The notes beneath the pieces were generated by a model. That model worked only from the letters and a program-made list of their open reading frames with translations, made no database searches and was not told the origin of the DNA. This document shows positions 17,955 through 27,083 of a stretch of DNA of 64,000 nucleotides, one piece after another. A program made the position numbers and the translations under genes. Origin of the DNA: Mitsuaria sp. PDC51. Lineage in GTDB: Bacteria; Pseudomonadota; Gammaproteobacteria; Burkholderiales; Burkholderiaceae_C. Where the stretch lies: contig NZ_FOZE01000002.1 of assembly GCF_900113225.1 (NCBI RefSeq), positions 806,001 to 870,000 of the forward strand, written 5' to 3'. How positions within the stretch are numbered: position 1 is the first letter of the stretch; every line of letters begins with the position of its first letter.

Positions 17955-20627
17955 TCAGAGCTTGAAGTTCATGCCCAGCATGATGGTCCGGCCGTTCTTG
18001 TAGAAGCCGGTGGGCGCGTCCTTGTTGCCGCTGAACTGGTAGTAGGTCTGGTCCAGCAGGTTGGTCGCGCTCAGGCTGATGCCGATCTTCTTCGTGATCT
18101 CGTACGAGGCCGACAGGTCCAGCTGCTTGTACTGGTCGGTGAAGTCCTGCGAGTTCAGGCGGCCGATCTGCGTGAAGTACTGCGAGCGCCAGCTGTAGAC
18201 CAGGCGCGCGGTGAAGCCCGCGTATTCGAAGTACGGAATGATGTTGACCGTGTTCTTCGACAGGTAGGGCAGATTCAGGCCTTCGCCGGTGTCGGCCTTG
18301 GCATAGGTGTAGTTGCCCTGCAGGCCGAAGCCGTAGCCCAGGTTCTGCTGGTACATCAGCGACAGGCCCTTGACCTTGGCCGAGCTGGCGTTCACCGGCG
18401 AGCTGATCGAGAAGGTCCGGTTGTCGATGACGCGGTCGTTCGTCACGTTCACGACGTAGTTGCTGACGTCGCGGTAGAAGAACTCGGCGCCCACCATGCT
18501 CTGCGGCGCGAAATACCACTCGCCGGCCAGGTCGAAGTTGGTCGACTCGTAGGGCTTCAGGCCGGGATTGCCGCCGCTGCCGGTACCCTTGACCAGGTCC
18601 AGGTTGGTCGCGCCCGCGAGGTCCGAGTAGCGCGGCCGCGCCAGCACCTTCGCGACCGAGAAGCGCAGCACCTTGCTCGAATCCAGGTCGTAGGCGGCGT
18701 TGAAGCTGGGCAGCAGCTTGTTGTAGCTGGTGTCCGTCGTGGTCGGCGCGTAGGTCGTGCCGCCGTCGTTGGAGAGGTAGTAGTTCGAATCGTCCTTGGT
18801 GTGCACGTAGCGCAGGCCGAAGTTGCCGCGCAGGCCACCGACGTCGTAGTTGAACTGGGTGTAGAGATTCGACGTGGTCTCGCGCACGCTGAAGGTCGAG
18901 CCGTAGTCGATGTTGAACGGCCCTTGCGGCTGATTCAGCAGATAGCTCTTGACCTGTCCCAGATCGGCGGTGGGCCAGTTGCGGATGTCGCCGCTGACGT
19001 CCAGGCCGTCGTACAGCCCGGACGGCGCATTCGAGTTGCCGAACTGGTCCAGCGTGATGTCGCTGGTGGTGTTGATGCGATTGCCGCGCGCGTTGACACC
19101 GTTGTCGTGCTTGATGAACTTGGCGCCGACCATCACTTCGTTGATGGGCCCCAGGTCCAGCTTGTGGGACAGGTCGACCTGGCCATAGCGTTCGCGGTCG
19201 CTGCTCTCGGCGTAGTAGATGCCGCCGGCCTGGTACTTGCCGTCGATCTGCGCACCCGGCGCGGACCCCGCCGGCGCGCCCGGCAGGCCCCAGTTGGAAC
19301 GGCTGCCGTCGTCGTAGACGATGCCGGCCTGCTTGGGACCGTAGTTGAAGGAGTAGCCGCCCGACTTCAGCAAATACTTCATCAGGTATTCCGGCGACTT
19401 GCCGCCGGAAGCCGAGGTGTAGCCGACCTGGCTGGAAAGCTTCCAGTCGTCGGCCTTGTACTCGTGCTGCAGGTTCAGGCTCTTGGTGACGACGGTGGAC
19501 TCGCGGTAGTTCGCGTCCAGCTCGGCATAGGGCTGGTTGCCATTGCCGGCGCCGGCCGTCACGGTCGCCGCGGTGATCAGGCCGTTGTTGACCGTGGCCT
19601 TGGTGATCTTGTCGATGTCGCCGCAGCCGGGGCAGGCATAACGCGCCTCGCTGTAGTTGTTGTACTGGCCGTGGACATAGATGCCGGTCAGGTTGAACTC
19701 GTTGCGGGTATCGGGCTTCCATTGCAGCGCGCCCTGCAGACTGTCGCGCTGGCGCGTCTGCTGGAAGAAATCGCTGTCGATGGCCACCGGCATGCGCGCG
19801 GTCTGCGGATCGCCGCTGCCGGAGATCTGCGCCGTCGGGCTGATGCCGTTGCCGGTGGTGTAGCCGAAGAACTCGATGCCGGCCTGCGACAGCGTCTGCT
19901 TGTCATGCGAGGCGGCGATCAGCGCGCCGAAGTCGTTGCTCTCGTTCTTCCAGCTGTACAGCACCGAGCCGCGCGGATTGCCGTCCTTGGAGCGGTCGTT
20001 GTAGCTGTAGCCCAGCGAGCCGCGCAGCGTGTTGGCCGGCAGGTCCAGCGGCTTGCGGGTGTGGATGATCACGGTGCCGCCGATGCTGCCCTCGTCGATG
20101 CGGGCCTCGGGCGACTTGTAGACCTCCATCGTCCCGATGATCTCGGGCGACAGCAGCGTGTAGTTGAAGGTGCGGCCGCTGGTGTCGCTGGGGTTGCCGC
20201 CCCAGTCGCCCGAAGCGATGGTCTGGCCATTCACCAGCACGCGGTTGAGCGCCGGGTCGGTGCCGTTGATGCTGACCTTCTCGCCTTCGCCGTACAGCCG
20301 GTCCACCGCCACGCCGGGCAGGTGGGCGAGCGATTCCGCCGCATTGGTGTCGGGGAACTTGCCGATGTCCTCGGCGCTGATCGCGTCGACGATGGAGTCC
20401 GCGTTGCGCTTGATGTTCATCGCGCGCTGCAGGCTGGCGCGGTAGCCGGTCACGTTGACCGTGTCGAGCGCCTTGGCCTTGGCATCGCGCGAGGCGTCCG
20501 GCGCGGCGTCCGGGGCGGAGGCGGCGGGGCTCGGCGGCGGCGCCGCCTGCGCGAACGCGGCCGGTCCGTAGATCGCGGCGATGGCGGTGACCAGGGTGGA
20601 TTTCAGGAGGAGTCGATTCGGTTTCAT
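17955..20627 (-). CDS. TonB-dependent outer-membrane receptor for glycans
   Basis: 890-residue ligand-gated porin. It has a signal peptide (MKPNRLLLKSTLVTAIAAIYG, cleavage near AFA-QA), a linker rich in Ala and Pro, a TonB-box-like DTVNVTGYR, and a plug domain with the IDEGSIGGTV and VLVNGQTIASGDWGG segments. A long beta-barrel follows, ending MLGMNFKL. It belongs to the large family of TonB receptors that import oligosaccharides in Xanthomonas, Caulobacter and relatives. The seven enzymes and CutC that follow on the same strand should act on what it brings into the periplasm. The 183 bp upstream (20628-20810) hold its likely promoter; no clear operator was seen there. Confidence 0.93.
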   Translation of the reverse strand: MKPNRLLLKSTLVTAIAAIYGPAAFAQAAPPPSPAASAPDAAPDASRDAKAKALDTVNVTGYRASLQRAMNIKRNADSIVDAISAEDIGKFPDTNAAESLAHLPGVAVDRLYGEGEKVSINGTDPALNRVLVNGQTIASGDWGGNPSDTSGRTFNYTLLSPEIIGTMEVYKSPEARIDEGSIGGTVIIHTRKPLDLPANTLRGSLGYSYNDRSKDGNPRGSVLYSWKNESNDFGALIAASHDKQTLSQAGIEFFGYTTGNGISPTAQISGSGDPQTARMPVAIDSDFFQQTRQRDSLQGALQWKPDTRNEFNLTGIYVHGQYNNYSEARYACPGCGDIDKITKATVNNGLITAATVTAGAGNGNQPYAELDANYRESTVVTKSLNLQHEYKADDWKLSSQVGYTSASGGKSPEYLMKYLLKSGGYSFNYGPKQAGIVYDDGSRSNWGLPGAPAGSAPGAQIDGKYQAGGIYYAESSDRERYGQVDLSHKLDLGPINEVMVGAKFIKHDNGVNARGNRINTTSDITLDQFGNSNAPSGLYDGLDVSGDIRNWPTADLGQVKSYLLNQPQGPFNIDYGSTFSVRETTSNLYTQFNYDVGGLRGNFGLRYVHTKDDSNYYLSNDGGTTYAPTTTDTSYNKLLPSFNAAYDLDSSKVLRFSVAKVLARPRYSDLAGATNLDLVKGTGSGGNPGLKPYESTNFDLAGEWYFAPQSMVGAEFFYRDVSNYVVNVTNDRVIDNRTFSISSPVNASSAKVKGLSLMYQQNLGYGFGLQGNYTYAKADTGEGLNLPYLSKNTVNIIPYFEYAGFTARLVYSWRSQYFTQIGRLNSQDFTDQYKQLDLSASYEITKKIGISLSATNLLDQTYYQFSGNKDAPTGFYKNGRTIMLGMNFKL

Positions 20628-20810
20628 GGTCGCAGTCTTCTTGGTGAGGGCCGTGAATGGAGGGGCGGTCGATACCGCGTCTTGGAATTGCTCTTGTCCC
20701 TGGGTTTCAAATTAGCTACTGCACATCGAGGTCGATCCGCTTTTTGGGCGGACGATCTGTTCCCTGGCGTCGGTCCCGCGGTGGCACAGCCGTGCGCCGC
20801 CGCGGTCCAT

Positions 20811-23486
20811 TCAGCGGACTGTCGAATCCGCCAGGGAACGAAGATTCAGGTGGGCCTGCAAGTCGCCCGGCGAGGCCGTGGCGCGCAACGGAATCAGCAC
20901 TTCCTCGCCGGCGCGGATGTCGAGCGCGTTGTCCGCCAGCTCGACCTCCAGCGGTCCGAAATCGATCCACACCGCGCGGGCGAAGGACTGGGTCTTGATC
21001 GCGAGCCGCCACGCGTCGGGACCGCCGGCGGGATCCCGCTCCAGGCGCGTCTGGAAGCCCGGATCGGCCAGCTTCAGCTCGCGGGCGGGCACGAAGTACA
21101 CGGTCTGGCGGGCCACCGCGCGGCCCTGCACCAGCAGCTCGACCTCGGCCACGGTGCGCGCCGGATCCGCGCCTTGCAGCAGTTCGGCATCGGCGCGGTG
21201 CCAGACCGGCGTGACGGCCAGCGGCCGCGCGGTCACGGTCGTGCGCTCGGAGCGCAGCACGCGGCCGTCCAGGTCCGACACGCGCAGGCGCAGCTCGGCG
21301 TCCTGGGGCTGGGTCCTGTCGGACACCACCGCGATCTCGGTCCCGTCGGCGCGGCGCAGCGCCGTCACCGTCGTGTCCGCGTAGAAGCGGCGCGCGTGGA
21401 ACTGCAGCGCCTTCCAGCGGCCGGAGACATCCACGCTGGACCAGGACGCCCCCGGCCACACGTCGTTGAGCTGCCAGTAGAGCGAGCCCATGGACCGCGG
21501 GCGCCGGCTGCGCAGATGGCTGGCCGCCAGCTCGATGCCCTCGGCCTGCATGACCTGGCTGAGGTAGACGAAGGACGCGAAGTCCTTGGGCTCGCCATAG
21601 CCTTTGCGGATGTAGAAGAGCAGGCGATCGTTGCCCACGTCGGGTCCCGCGGCCACGCCGAATTTCTGATGCGCGCGCATCACCGGCGAGTCCAGCCGCA
21701 GGTCCTGCGGACCGGCGAAGCGGGCGATGGTGCGCATCTCGGGGTAGGACTGCAGGCCGTACTCCGACATGAAGCGCGGCGTGGTGTCGAGGAAGGTCTC
21801 GACCGGCGCGGAGCCGCCCCACACGCGCCAGAAATGCACGTCGCCATCGTCCATCTGGCCGGACGGCCCCTCCAGGTCGACGCCCGGTGAGGTGGCCCAG
21901 TAGGGCACCTCGGGCGCCTCGCGCTGCACGACGCCGCGCAGCACGTCGCCGAAGAGCTTGAGGTTGGCGCTCCACAGGCGCTCGCGCTCGTCGGGGGACA
22001 GCTTGTTCTTGAAGGCCAGCGTGGCGTCCCAGGTCTCCCAGTCGGCCTGCACCTCGTTGCCGCCGCACCAGAGCACGATGCTCGGGTGGTCGCGCAGCCG
22101 GCGCACCTGCTCGATGGCTTCCTGGCGGACGTTCTCCTGGAAGGCGGTGTCGGCCGGCAGGATGGCGCCGCCGAACATGAAGTCCTGCCAGATCAGCAGA
22201 CCCAGCGCATCGGCCTCTTCGTAGAACGCGTCGCTCTCGTAATAGCCGCCGCCCCACAGGCGCAGCATGTTCATGTTGGCGCGCCTGGCGCTGAGCAGCA
22301 GCGCCCGCTGGCGCTCGCGCGTGACGCGGTTGGGGAAGCTGTCCAGCGGGATCATGTTCGCGCCCTTGGCGAACACGGGAATGCCGTTGATGACGAAGGC
22401 GAAGCTCCGGCCCCAGGCGTCCTTCTCGCGCCGCAGCTCGACGCTGCGCAGGCCGGTGCGGCGCTCGGCATGGGCCAGCTCGACGCCGTCCTGCGTCAGG
22501 CTGGCGCGGAAGCGGTACATCGGCTGCTCGCCATAGCCGGCCGGGAACCAGCGCCGGGGCCGCTCGATGCGCACCGGCAGGCTGAGCGCGTTGCGGCCGG
22601 GGTCCAGCACCACGTCGCGGGTCAGCGTGAAGGACACGCCCTCGGGCGGCGTCACCTCGACCTGCAGCCGGGCGCTCCCGCGGCGGCCGGCCTGCACCTC
22701 CAGCTCGGCCGCGAGCTGCGCCACGCCTTCATCCACGCGCGGCTGGCGCACGTGGAAGTCCTCGATGCGCAGGTGATCCCAGCTCTCCAGACGCACCGGC
22801 TGCCAGATGCCCAGCGTCACGAAACGCGGGCCCCAATCCCAGCCGTACTGGTACTGCGCCTTGCGGACGTAGGTCGCGGTGGCCACGCCCTTGGGCTCGT
22901 CGCCGAACTGCGAGTCATAGGCGCCCGGCAGCGCGTAGGGCTGCTTCAGCAGCCAGGGCTGCATCTTCCTGATCGGCGATTGCAGCCGCACCAGCAGCGT
23001 GTTGCGGCCCGGCTTGAGCAGCGCCTTGGCCGGCAGACGCCAGCGGCGGAACATGTTGTCCGTGGCGGCCAAAGCCTGCCCGTTGAGGCTGACCTGCGCG
23101 AAGGTGTCCAGGCCGTCGAAGACCAGCTCCACCTGCTCGCGCGACAGCGTCGCGGCATCGACGTCGAAGGCCAGCCGGTACTCCCAGTCCGACAGGCCGA
23201 TCCATTGCAGCCGGGCTTCGTTCTCGCCGTGGAAGGGATCGGGGATCAGGCGCGCGTCCAGCAGGTCCGTCTGCACCGTGCCGGGCACGGTGGCGCCGCG
23301 CCAGTCCGCGGCCTCGGGGTGCGCCTTGGCGGCCTCGGGATCCGCGAGGCGGAACTGCCAGCCGCTGTTCAGCGGCTGCGTGTGCAGCTGCGCCAGCGCC
23401 CAGGGCGCCGCGCTGCCCAGCAGCGCGGCCACGCCCAGTCCGCGCAGTGCGCGGCGGCAGCCGGTGAGGAAGGGGATGGGAGGCAT
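20811..23486 (-). CDS. GH2 beta-mannosidase, exported
   Basis: 891-residue family 2 enzyme that would remove the beta-1,4-mannose of the N-glycan core. The start at 23486 gives a signal peptide (LGVAALLGSAAPWALA). Sugar-binding and immunoglobulin-like domains precede the barrel. Conserved blocks include SGWQFRLAD, NLLDARLIPDPF-like DPFHGENEARLQWIG, YGWDWGPRFVTLG, the acid/base VLWCGGNEVQ and the nucleophile FMSEYGLQSYP. The WDWGPR and GLSDWEY blocks distinguish beta-mannosidases from beta-galactosidases. It lies 16 bp after the GH20 gene, in the same operon. Confidence 0.93.
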   Translation of the reverse strand: MPPIPFLTGCRRALRGLGVAALLGSAAPWALAQLHTQPLNSGWQFRLADPEAAKAHPEAADWRGATVPGTVQTDLLDARLIPDPFHGENEARLQWIGLSDWEYRLAFDVDAATLSREQVELVFDGLDTFAQVSLNGQALAATDNMFRRWRLPAKALLKPGRNTLLVRLQSPIRKMQPWLLKQPYALPGAYDSQFGDEPKGVATATYVRKAQYQYGWDWGPRFVTLGIWQPVRLESWDHLRIEDFHVRQPRVDEGVAQLAAELEVQAGRRGSARLQVEVTPPEGVSFTLTRDVVLDPGRNALSLPVRIERPRRWFPAGYGEQPMYRFRASLTQDGVELAHAERRTGLRSVELRREKDAWGRSFAFVINGIPVFAKGANMIPLDSFPNRVTRERQRALLLSARRANMNMLRLWGGGYYESDAFYEEADALGLLIWQDFMFGGAILPADTAFQENVRQEAIEQVRRLRDHPSIVLWCGGNEVQADWETWDATLAFKNKLSPDERERLWSANLKLFGDVLRGVVQREAPEVPYWATSPGVDLEGPSGQMDDGDVHFWRVWGGSAPVETFLDTTPRFMSEYGLQSYPEMRTIARFAGPQDLRLDSPVMRAHQKFGVAAGPDVGNDRLLFYIRKGYGEPKDFASFVYLSQVMQAEGIELAASHLRSRRPRSMGSLYWQLNDVWPGASWSSVDVSGRWKALQFHARRFYADTTVTALRRADGTEIAVVSDRTQPQDAELRLRVSDLDGRVLRSERTTVTARPLAVTPVWHRADAELLQGADPARTVAEVELLVQGRAVARQTVYFVPARELKLADPGFQTRLERDPAGGPDAWRLAIKTQSFARAVWIDFGPLEVELADNALDIRAGEEVLIPLRATASPGDLQAHLNLRSLADSTVR

Positions 23487-23502
23487 CTTGGGGCGTCCTC
23501 GA

Positions 23503-25944
23503 TCAGGGCCGGGCGGGCTCGGCGGCCAGCAGGCGCGCCGCGTCGATCGCGTACAGCGGGCCATGGATGGGCGCGGTGAAGCGCAGGCACAGGTCCTGCA
23601 CGCCGGTCAGCGGTGGCAGCGGCGCCTTCAGCGTGAAGGCCTGCGGCGCGCTGCCGGCAGGCAGCGGCAGCGACGCGAGCAGCGGCCCGGTGCAATCGCC
23701 CTGCCGCACCTCGAGCTCGCCCGCCGGCGTGCGCGCCGGGTGCTGGACGACCTTGACCGCGTCCTGCGCCAGACCGTAGTTGCGGGCCAGCCGGCCGGCA
23801 TCGACCGCGATGCCCTGCACGCCGTCCAGGCGCGCGCGCGGATAGATCCAGCAGGCATCGAGCAGATTGACGTTGAAGACGGGGGCCCAATCGGTCGCCT
23901 CGGTCCGCAGCGGCACGCGCAGGCCCATCTCGCCGGACGGGCAGGCCTGCAGCTGGTTGCTGGCGCGGGTCAGCAACGTCGCGGTATCGAAGCGCTGCTC
24001 GCGCACGGCGGCGAGCGGTCGGCCCGCGGCATCGAAGGCGGTCGCGCGCACGCGCGCGGGCAGCGTGACGATCAGCGGCTGACCATCGGCGCCCAGGCCC
24101 GGCGACGCGGGGCCCGGGTCGGAGCCGTCCAGCGTGTAGCGGATCTGCCCGTAGCCAAGTTGATTGCCCAGCCGCACCGGCGCCTGGCCGGCGGCGAGCA
24201 TCGCGGCCGCGCCGCCGTCGATGTCGAACTGCACCGCGAAGGCGCTGTCGGCGGCGTTCACGCCCTGGCGCAGATAGCGTGCCCGCTGCAGCGCCAGACG
24301 CGGCACGAAGCCGCGCCAGTCGCGCAGCGCGGCCGGCGACCAGGCCACCTCCGCCACGGCGGCCAGACGGGGGAAGATCGCGTGCTCGCGGTGCCGGCGC
24401 GACGGCATGTACTCGGTCCACAGCGCGGCCTCCAGGCCCAGCACGTGCCGGGCGCGGTCGGCGTCCAGGCCAGCGGGCATGGCCTCGAAGGCATGGACCT
24501 TCTCGATGGGCAACTGGGCCAGGCGCCCTTCCGGCTCGTCGTCGCGCGCGCTCTGCAGGTTGTCGAGGTAGAGCGAGCCCGCCGGCGCCAGCACCACGTC
24601 GTGGCCCAGGTTGGCGGCCGCGACGGCGCCCTCGGTGCCGCGCCAGGACATGACGGACGCGCCCGCGGGCAGGCCGCCTTCCAGGATCTCGTCCCAGCCG
24701 ATCAGCCGGCGGCCGCGGCTGTCCAGGTAGCGCCCGATGCGGCCGATGAACCAGCTCTGCAGCGCTTCCTCGTTGGCCAGGCCCAGCGCGTGGATGCGGG
24801 CCTGCACGCTCGGCGAAGCCTTCCACTGGTCCTTGATCGCCTCGTCGCCGCCGACGTGGATGAAGGGCGACGGGAACACCGCCATCACCTCGTCCATCAC
24901 CTGTTCGATGAAGCGCAGGGTGGATTCATCGGCGTTGTAGAGATAGGGGTTCACGCCGTAGTCGACCGCCACGGCGGGCCGCGGGTGGCGGCCCGGTCCG
25001 TCGCCGATGTCTACGCCCAGGCGCGGATACGCGGCGACCGCGGCCTGCGCGTGTCCGGGCATGTCCAGCTCCGGCACGACGGTGATCTGGCGCTCGGCGG
25101 CATAGGCCACCAGCTCGCGCATCTGCGCCTGCGTGTAGAAGCCGCCATAGCGGGCCGGCTCGCCGCCGGGCGGCGTGCGCCAGCCGCCGATGCGGGTCAG
25201 GTCGGGATAGCGCTTGATCTCCAGGCGCCAGCCCTGGTCGTCGCTCAGGTGCAGGTGCAGCACGTTGAGCTTGTGCAGTGCCATCTGATCGACCAGGGCC
25301 TTGAGCTCGTCCAGCGGCGCGAAGTGGCGCACGACGTCCAGCATCAGGCCGCGCCAGCCGAAACGCGGCTGGTCGACGATGCGCAGCACCGGCACGTCGA
25401 CGCCGGCGCGCGCGTCATCGGCGTTGGCGTTGGCGTTGGCGTTGGCATCGAACAGCTGCCACAGGCTCACGCCCGCATACAGGAGACCGGCATCGTCGCG
25501 CGCTTGCAGCGTGACGCCCGCGGGCGTCACCGCCAGCTCGTAGGCGCCCTTCGGATCGGCGTCGATGCGGGCGTCACGGCGCAGCACGATCGCGCCGCTG
25601 GAACCCTCCCGCACCTGCAGGCGCAGGTGGTGGTCGCGCCAAGCCATGGCCGCGAGGAAGCTCGCCGCGCGGCGCGCTCCGCGGTCGCCCGCCGGCACCG
25701 CGATGACCGCGCCCGGCGCCAGGCGCAGGACGCCCTCGCCGCGCGTGAGCTGCGCTGGCAGCGGCACCAGCGGCAGCACCTCCGCGGGCATCGGCAAGGA
25801 CGCGGCGGGCGCTTCGGTGCCGGCATGCGCGGCACCGACTGCGGCCAGCGCGAGCACCAGCCGCAGCGCACGCAGCAGGCGCGGCGCGGACGACAGCGGC
25901 GGCGTGCGCGGCACGGTCGCGTTGGCGGGACGGCGGGTTCGCAT
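23503..25944 (-). CDS. GH20 beta-N-acetylhexosaminidase
   Basis: 813-residue exported enzyme that releases terminal beta-GlcNAc by substrate-assisted catalysis. The start at 25944 gives an export signal after a basic leader (RLLRALRLVLALAAVGAAHA). An N-terminal GH20b domain (PLPAQLTRGEG ...) precedes the barrel, with RGLMLDVVRHF, PELDMPGHAQA and the catalytic Asp-Glu pair in HVGGDEAIKDQW. A tandem GCGTTG hexanucleotide inside the gene (25421-25444 on the plus strand) encodes an alternating Asn-Ala run between the two domains. The C-terminal 170 residues form a beta domain (QACPSGEMGLRVPL ...). It begins 11 bp after the GH18 stop. Confidence 0.93.
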   Translation of the reverse strand: MRTRRPANATVPRTPPLSSAPRLLRALRLVLALAAVGAAHAGTEAPAASLPMPAEVLPLVPLPAQLTRGEGVLRLAPGAVIAVPAGDRGARRAASFLAAMAWRDHHLRLQVREGSSGAIVLRRDARIDADPKGAYELAVTPAGVTLQARDDAGLLYAGVSLWQLFDANANANANADDARAGVDVPVLRIVDQPRFGWRGLMLDVVRHFAPLDELKALVDQMALHKLNVLHLHLSDDQGWRLEIKRYPDLTRIGGWRTPPGGEPARYGGFYTQAQMRELVAYAAERQITVVPELDMPGHAQAAVAAYPRLGVDIGDGPGRHPRPAVAVDYGVNPYLYNADESTLRFIEQVMDEVMAVFPSPFIHVGGDEAIKDQWKASPSVQARIHALGLANEEALQSWFIGRIGRYLDSRGRRLIGWDEILEGGLPAGASVMSWRGTEGAVAAANLGHDVVLAPAGSLYLDNLQSARDDEPEGRLAQLPIEKVHAFEAMPAGLDADRARHVLGLEAALWTEYMPSRRHREHAIFPRLAAVAEVAWSPAALRDWRGFVPRLALQRARYLRQGVNAADSAFAVQFDIDGGAAAMLAAGQAPVRLGNQLGYGQIRYTLDGSDPGPASPGLGADGQPLIVTLPARVRATAFDAAGRPLAAVREQRFDTATLLTRASNQLQACPSGEMGLRVPLRTEATDWAPVFNVNLLDACWIYPRARLDGVQGIAVDAGRLARNYGLAQDAVKVVQHPARTPAGELEVRQGDCTGPLLASLPLPAGSAPQAFTLKAPLPPLTGVQDLCLRFTAPIHGPLYAIDAARLLAAEPARP
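25421..25446. repeat. Tandem GCGTTG hexanucleotide inside the GH20 gene
   Basis: Four perfect copies of GCGTTG followed by GC. On the coding strand they specify an Asn-Ala alternation at the domain boundary. In-frame hexamer repeats can change length by slippage without breaking the frame, so linker length may vary between strains. Confidence 0.85.
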
Positions 25945-25955
25945 CGACCGGGTCC

Positions 25956-27035
25956 TCAGCGCCGCGACAGCGGCAGTTCGTCCCAGACGGCCGGGTCTTC
26001 CGCGCCGATCACCCAGGCGCTGAAGCCGTCGATGCCCGCGGCCTTGACCAGCGCATAGCGCTCGCGGAAGCCGCGCGCGTCGGGCATGAACACCCATTCG
26101 CGCATCTGGTCGCGCTCGAACCAGTAGTAGGAGGTGCGATCGACCTCGTCCCAGCGGATGGTGGCGCCGTAGGTGGCGGCCAGCGGGATGGACTCGTCGG
26201 CATCGATGTAGTCGCCGACGATGTTGGGCGCCTCCTTGCCGTCCTCGCGCACCGGGTTGCCGGTCGACCAGCGGTAGCCGTACAGCGCGATGCCCAGCGA
26301 GAGCTTGTGCTTGGGCACCACCTTGAGCGCGTAGTCCAGGTGCTCCTTCATCCAGGGATAGCCGTCCACCGGGCCGGGCGCGGTCCAGCGGGTGTGCTGG
26401 TCATAGGTCATCAGCGACACCAGGTCGGTGACCTTGCCCAGCGCCTCCAGGTCGTAGGCGCCGCGCCAGAACTCCCACATCCACTTGGAGAAGGGACCGC
26501 GGCCCGACGCGCCTGGCGCGTTGGGCACGACGGCGACGCTCAGCTGCAGGCCCGCCTTGTGCAGCGCATCAGCGGTGCCCTTGGCCATGCGCGTGAAGGC
26601 GTCGCGATCGGTCCAGGCGATGTTCTCGAAGTCGTACTGGAAGCCGATGAAGCCGTGCTCCTTGGCGGCGCGCAGCAGCGACGCGTTCATGCGGGCCTGT
26701 GCCTGCTCGTCGTGCAGCAGCTTGTGGAAGCCCTCGCGGGTGGTCGTCATCGACACGATGGGCATCACCGGCACGCCCTTGCTCTTCGCGAGCGACAGCA
26801 CGAAGGGATTGGGCGCGCCGTTGACCAGGCCGGCCGCGTCGACGCCGTACCAGGTCGGCACCAACAAGTCGACCTTGTCGGCGTGGGCGACGAAGGCGTT
26901 GACCGACTTCTGGGTCTCCATCATGTAGAAGAGCGCGCGCGGCGCGGCCAGGGCCTGCTGCGCGAGGCCCGCCAGGAGCAGCAGCAAGGGCGCGGCACAC
27001 AGCCGCAGGCACCGGAGGAAGGGGGAATCAGACAT
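25956..27035 (-). CDS. GH18 family glycosidase, candidate endo-beta-N-acetylglucosaminidase
   Basis: 359-residue exported family 18 protein with a signal peptide (LRLCAAPLLLLLAGLAQQALA). The active-site strand FIGFQYDFENI carries the Asp-x-Glu core of the family (Glu is the acid). The C-terminal GFSAWVIGAEDPAVWDEL is typical of the YaaH/SleL branch. In this operon the plausible job is cleavage of the chitobiose core (GlcNAc-GlcNAc) of N-glycans. The YaaH-like signature leaves a muropeptide-type glucosaminidase possible. It lies between a GH29 gene (48 bp upstream) and GH20 (11 bp downstream). Confidence 0.82.
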   Translation of the reverse strand: MSDSPFLRCLRLCAAPLLLLLAGLAQQALAAPRALFYMMETQKSVNAFVAHADKVDLLVPTWYGVDAAGLVNGAPNPFVLSLAKSKGVPVMPIVSMTTTREGFHKLLHDEQAQARMNASLLRAAKEHGFIGFQYDFENIAWTDRDAFTRMAKGTADALHKAGLQLSVAVVPNAPGASGRGPFSKWMWEFWRGAYDLEALGKVTDLVSLMTYDQHTRWTAPGPVDGYPWMKEHLDYALKVVPKHKLSLGIALYGYRWSTGNPVREDGKEAPNIVGDYIDADESIPLAATYGATIRWDEVDRTSYYWFERDQMREWVFMPDARGFRERYALVKAAGIDGFSAWVIGAEDPAVWDELPLSRR

Positions 27036-27083
27036 GGAGGGATCGGTGGTTGGATGTACAGGGGTGTCGCGGGCAGGCGCTGC

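Noticed and set aside
20748-20775. Terminator between the beta-mannosidase and TonB-receptor genes
   Set aside because: A weak stem around TTTTTGGGCGGA exists, but the T-run lies in the loop, not after the stem.
25421-25446. CRISPR-like or mobile repeat signal
   Set aside because: It is a simple in-frame hexanucleotide run without spacers.
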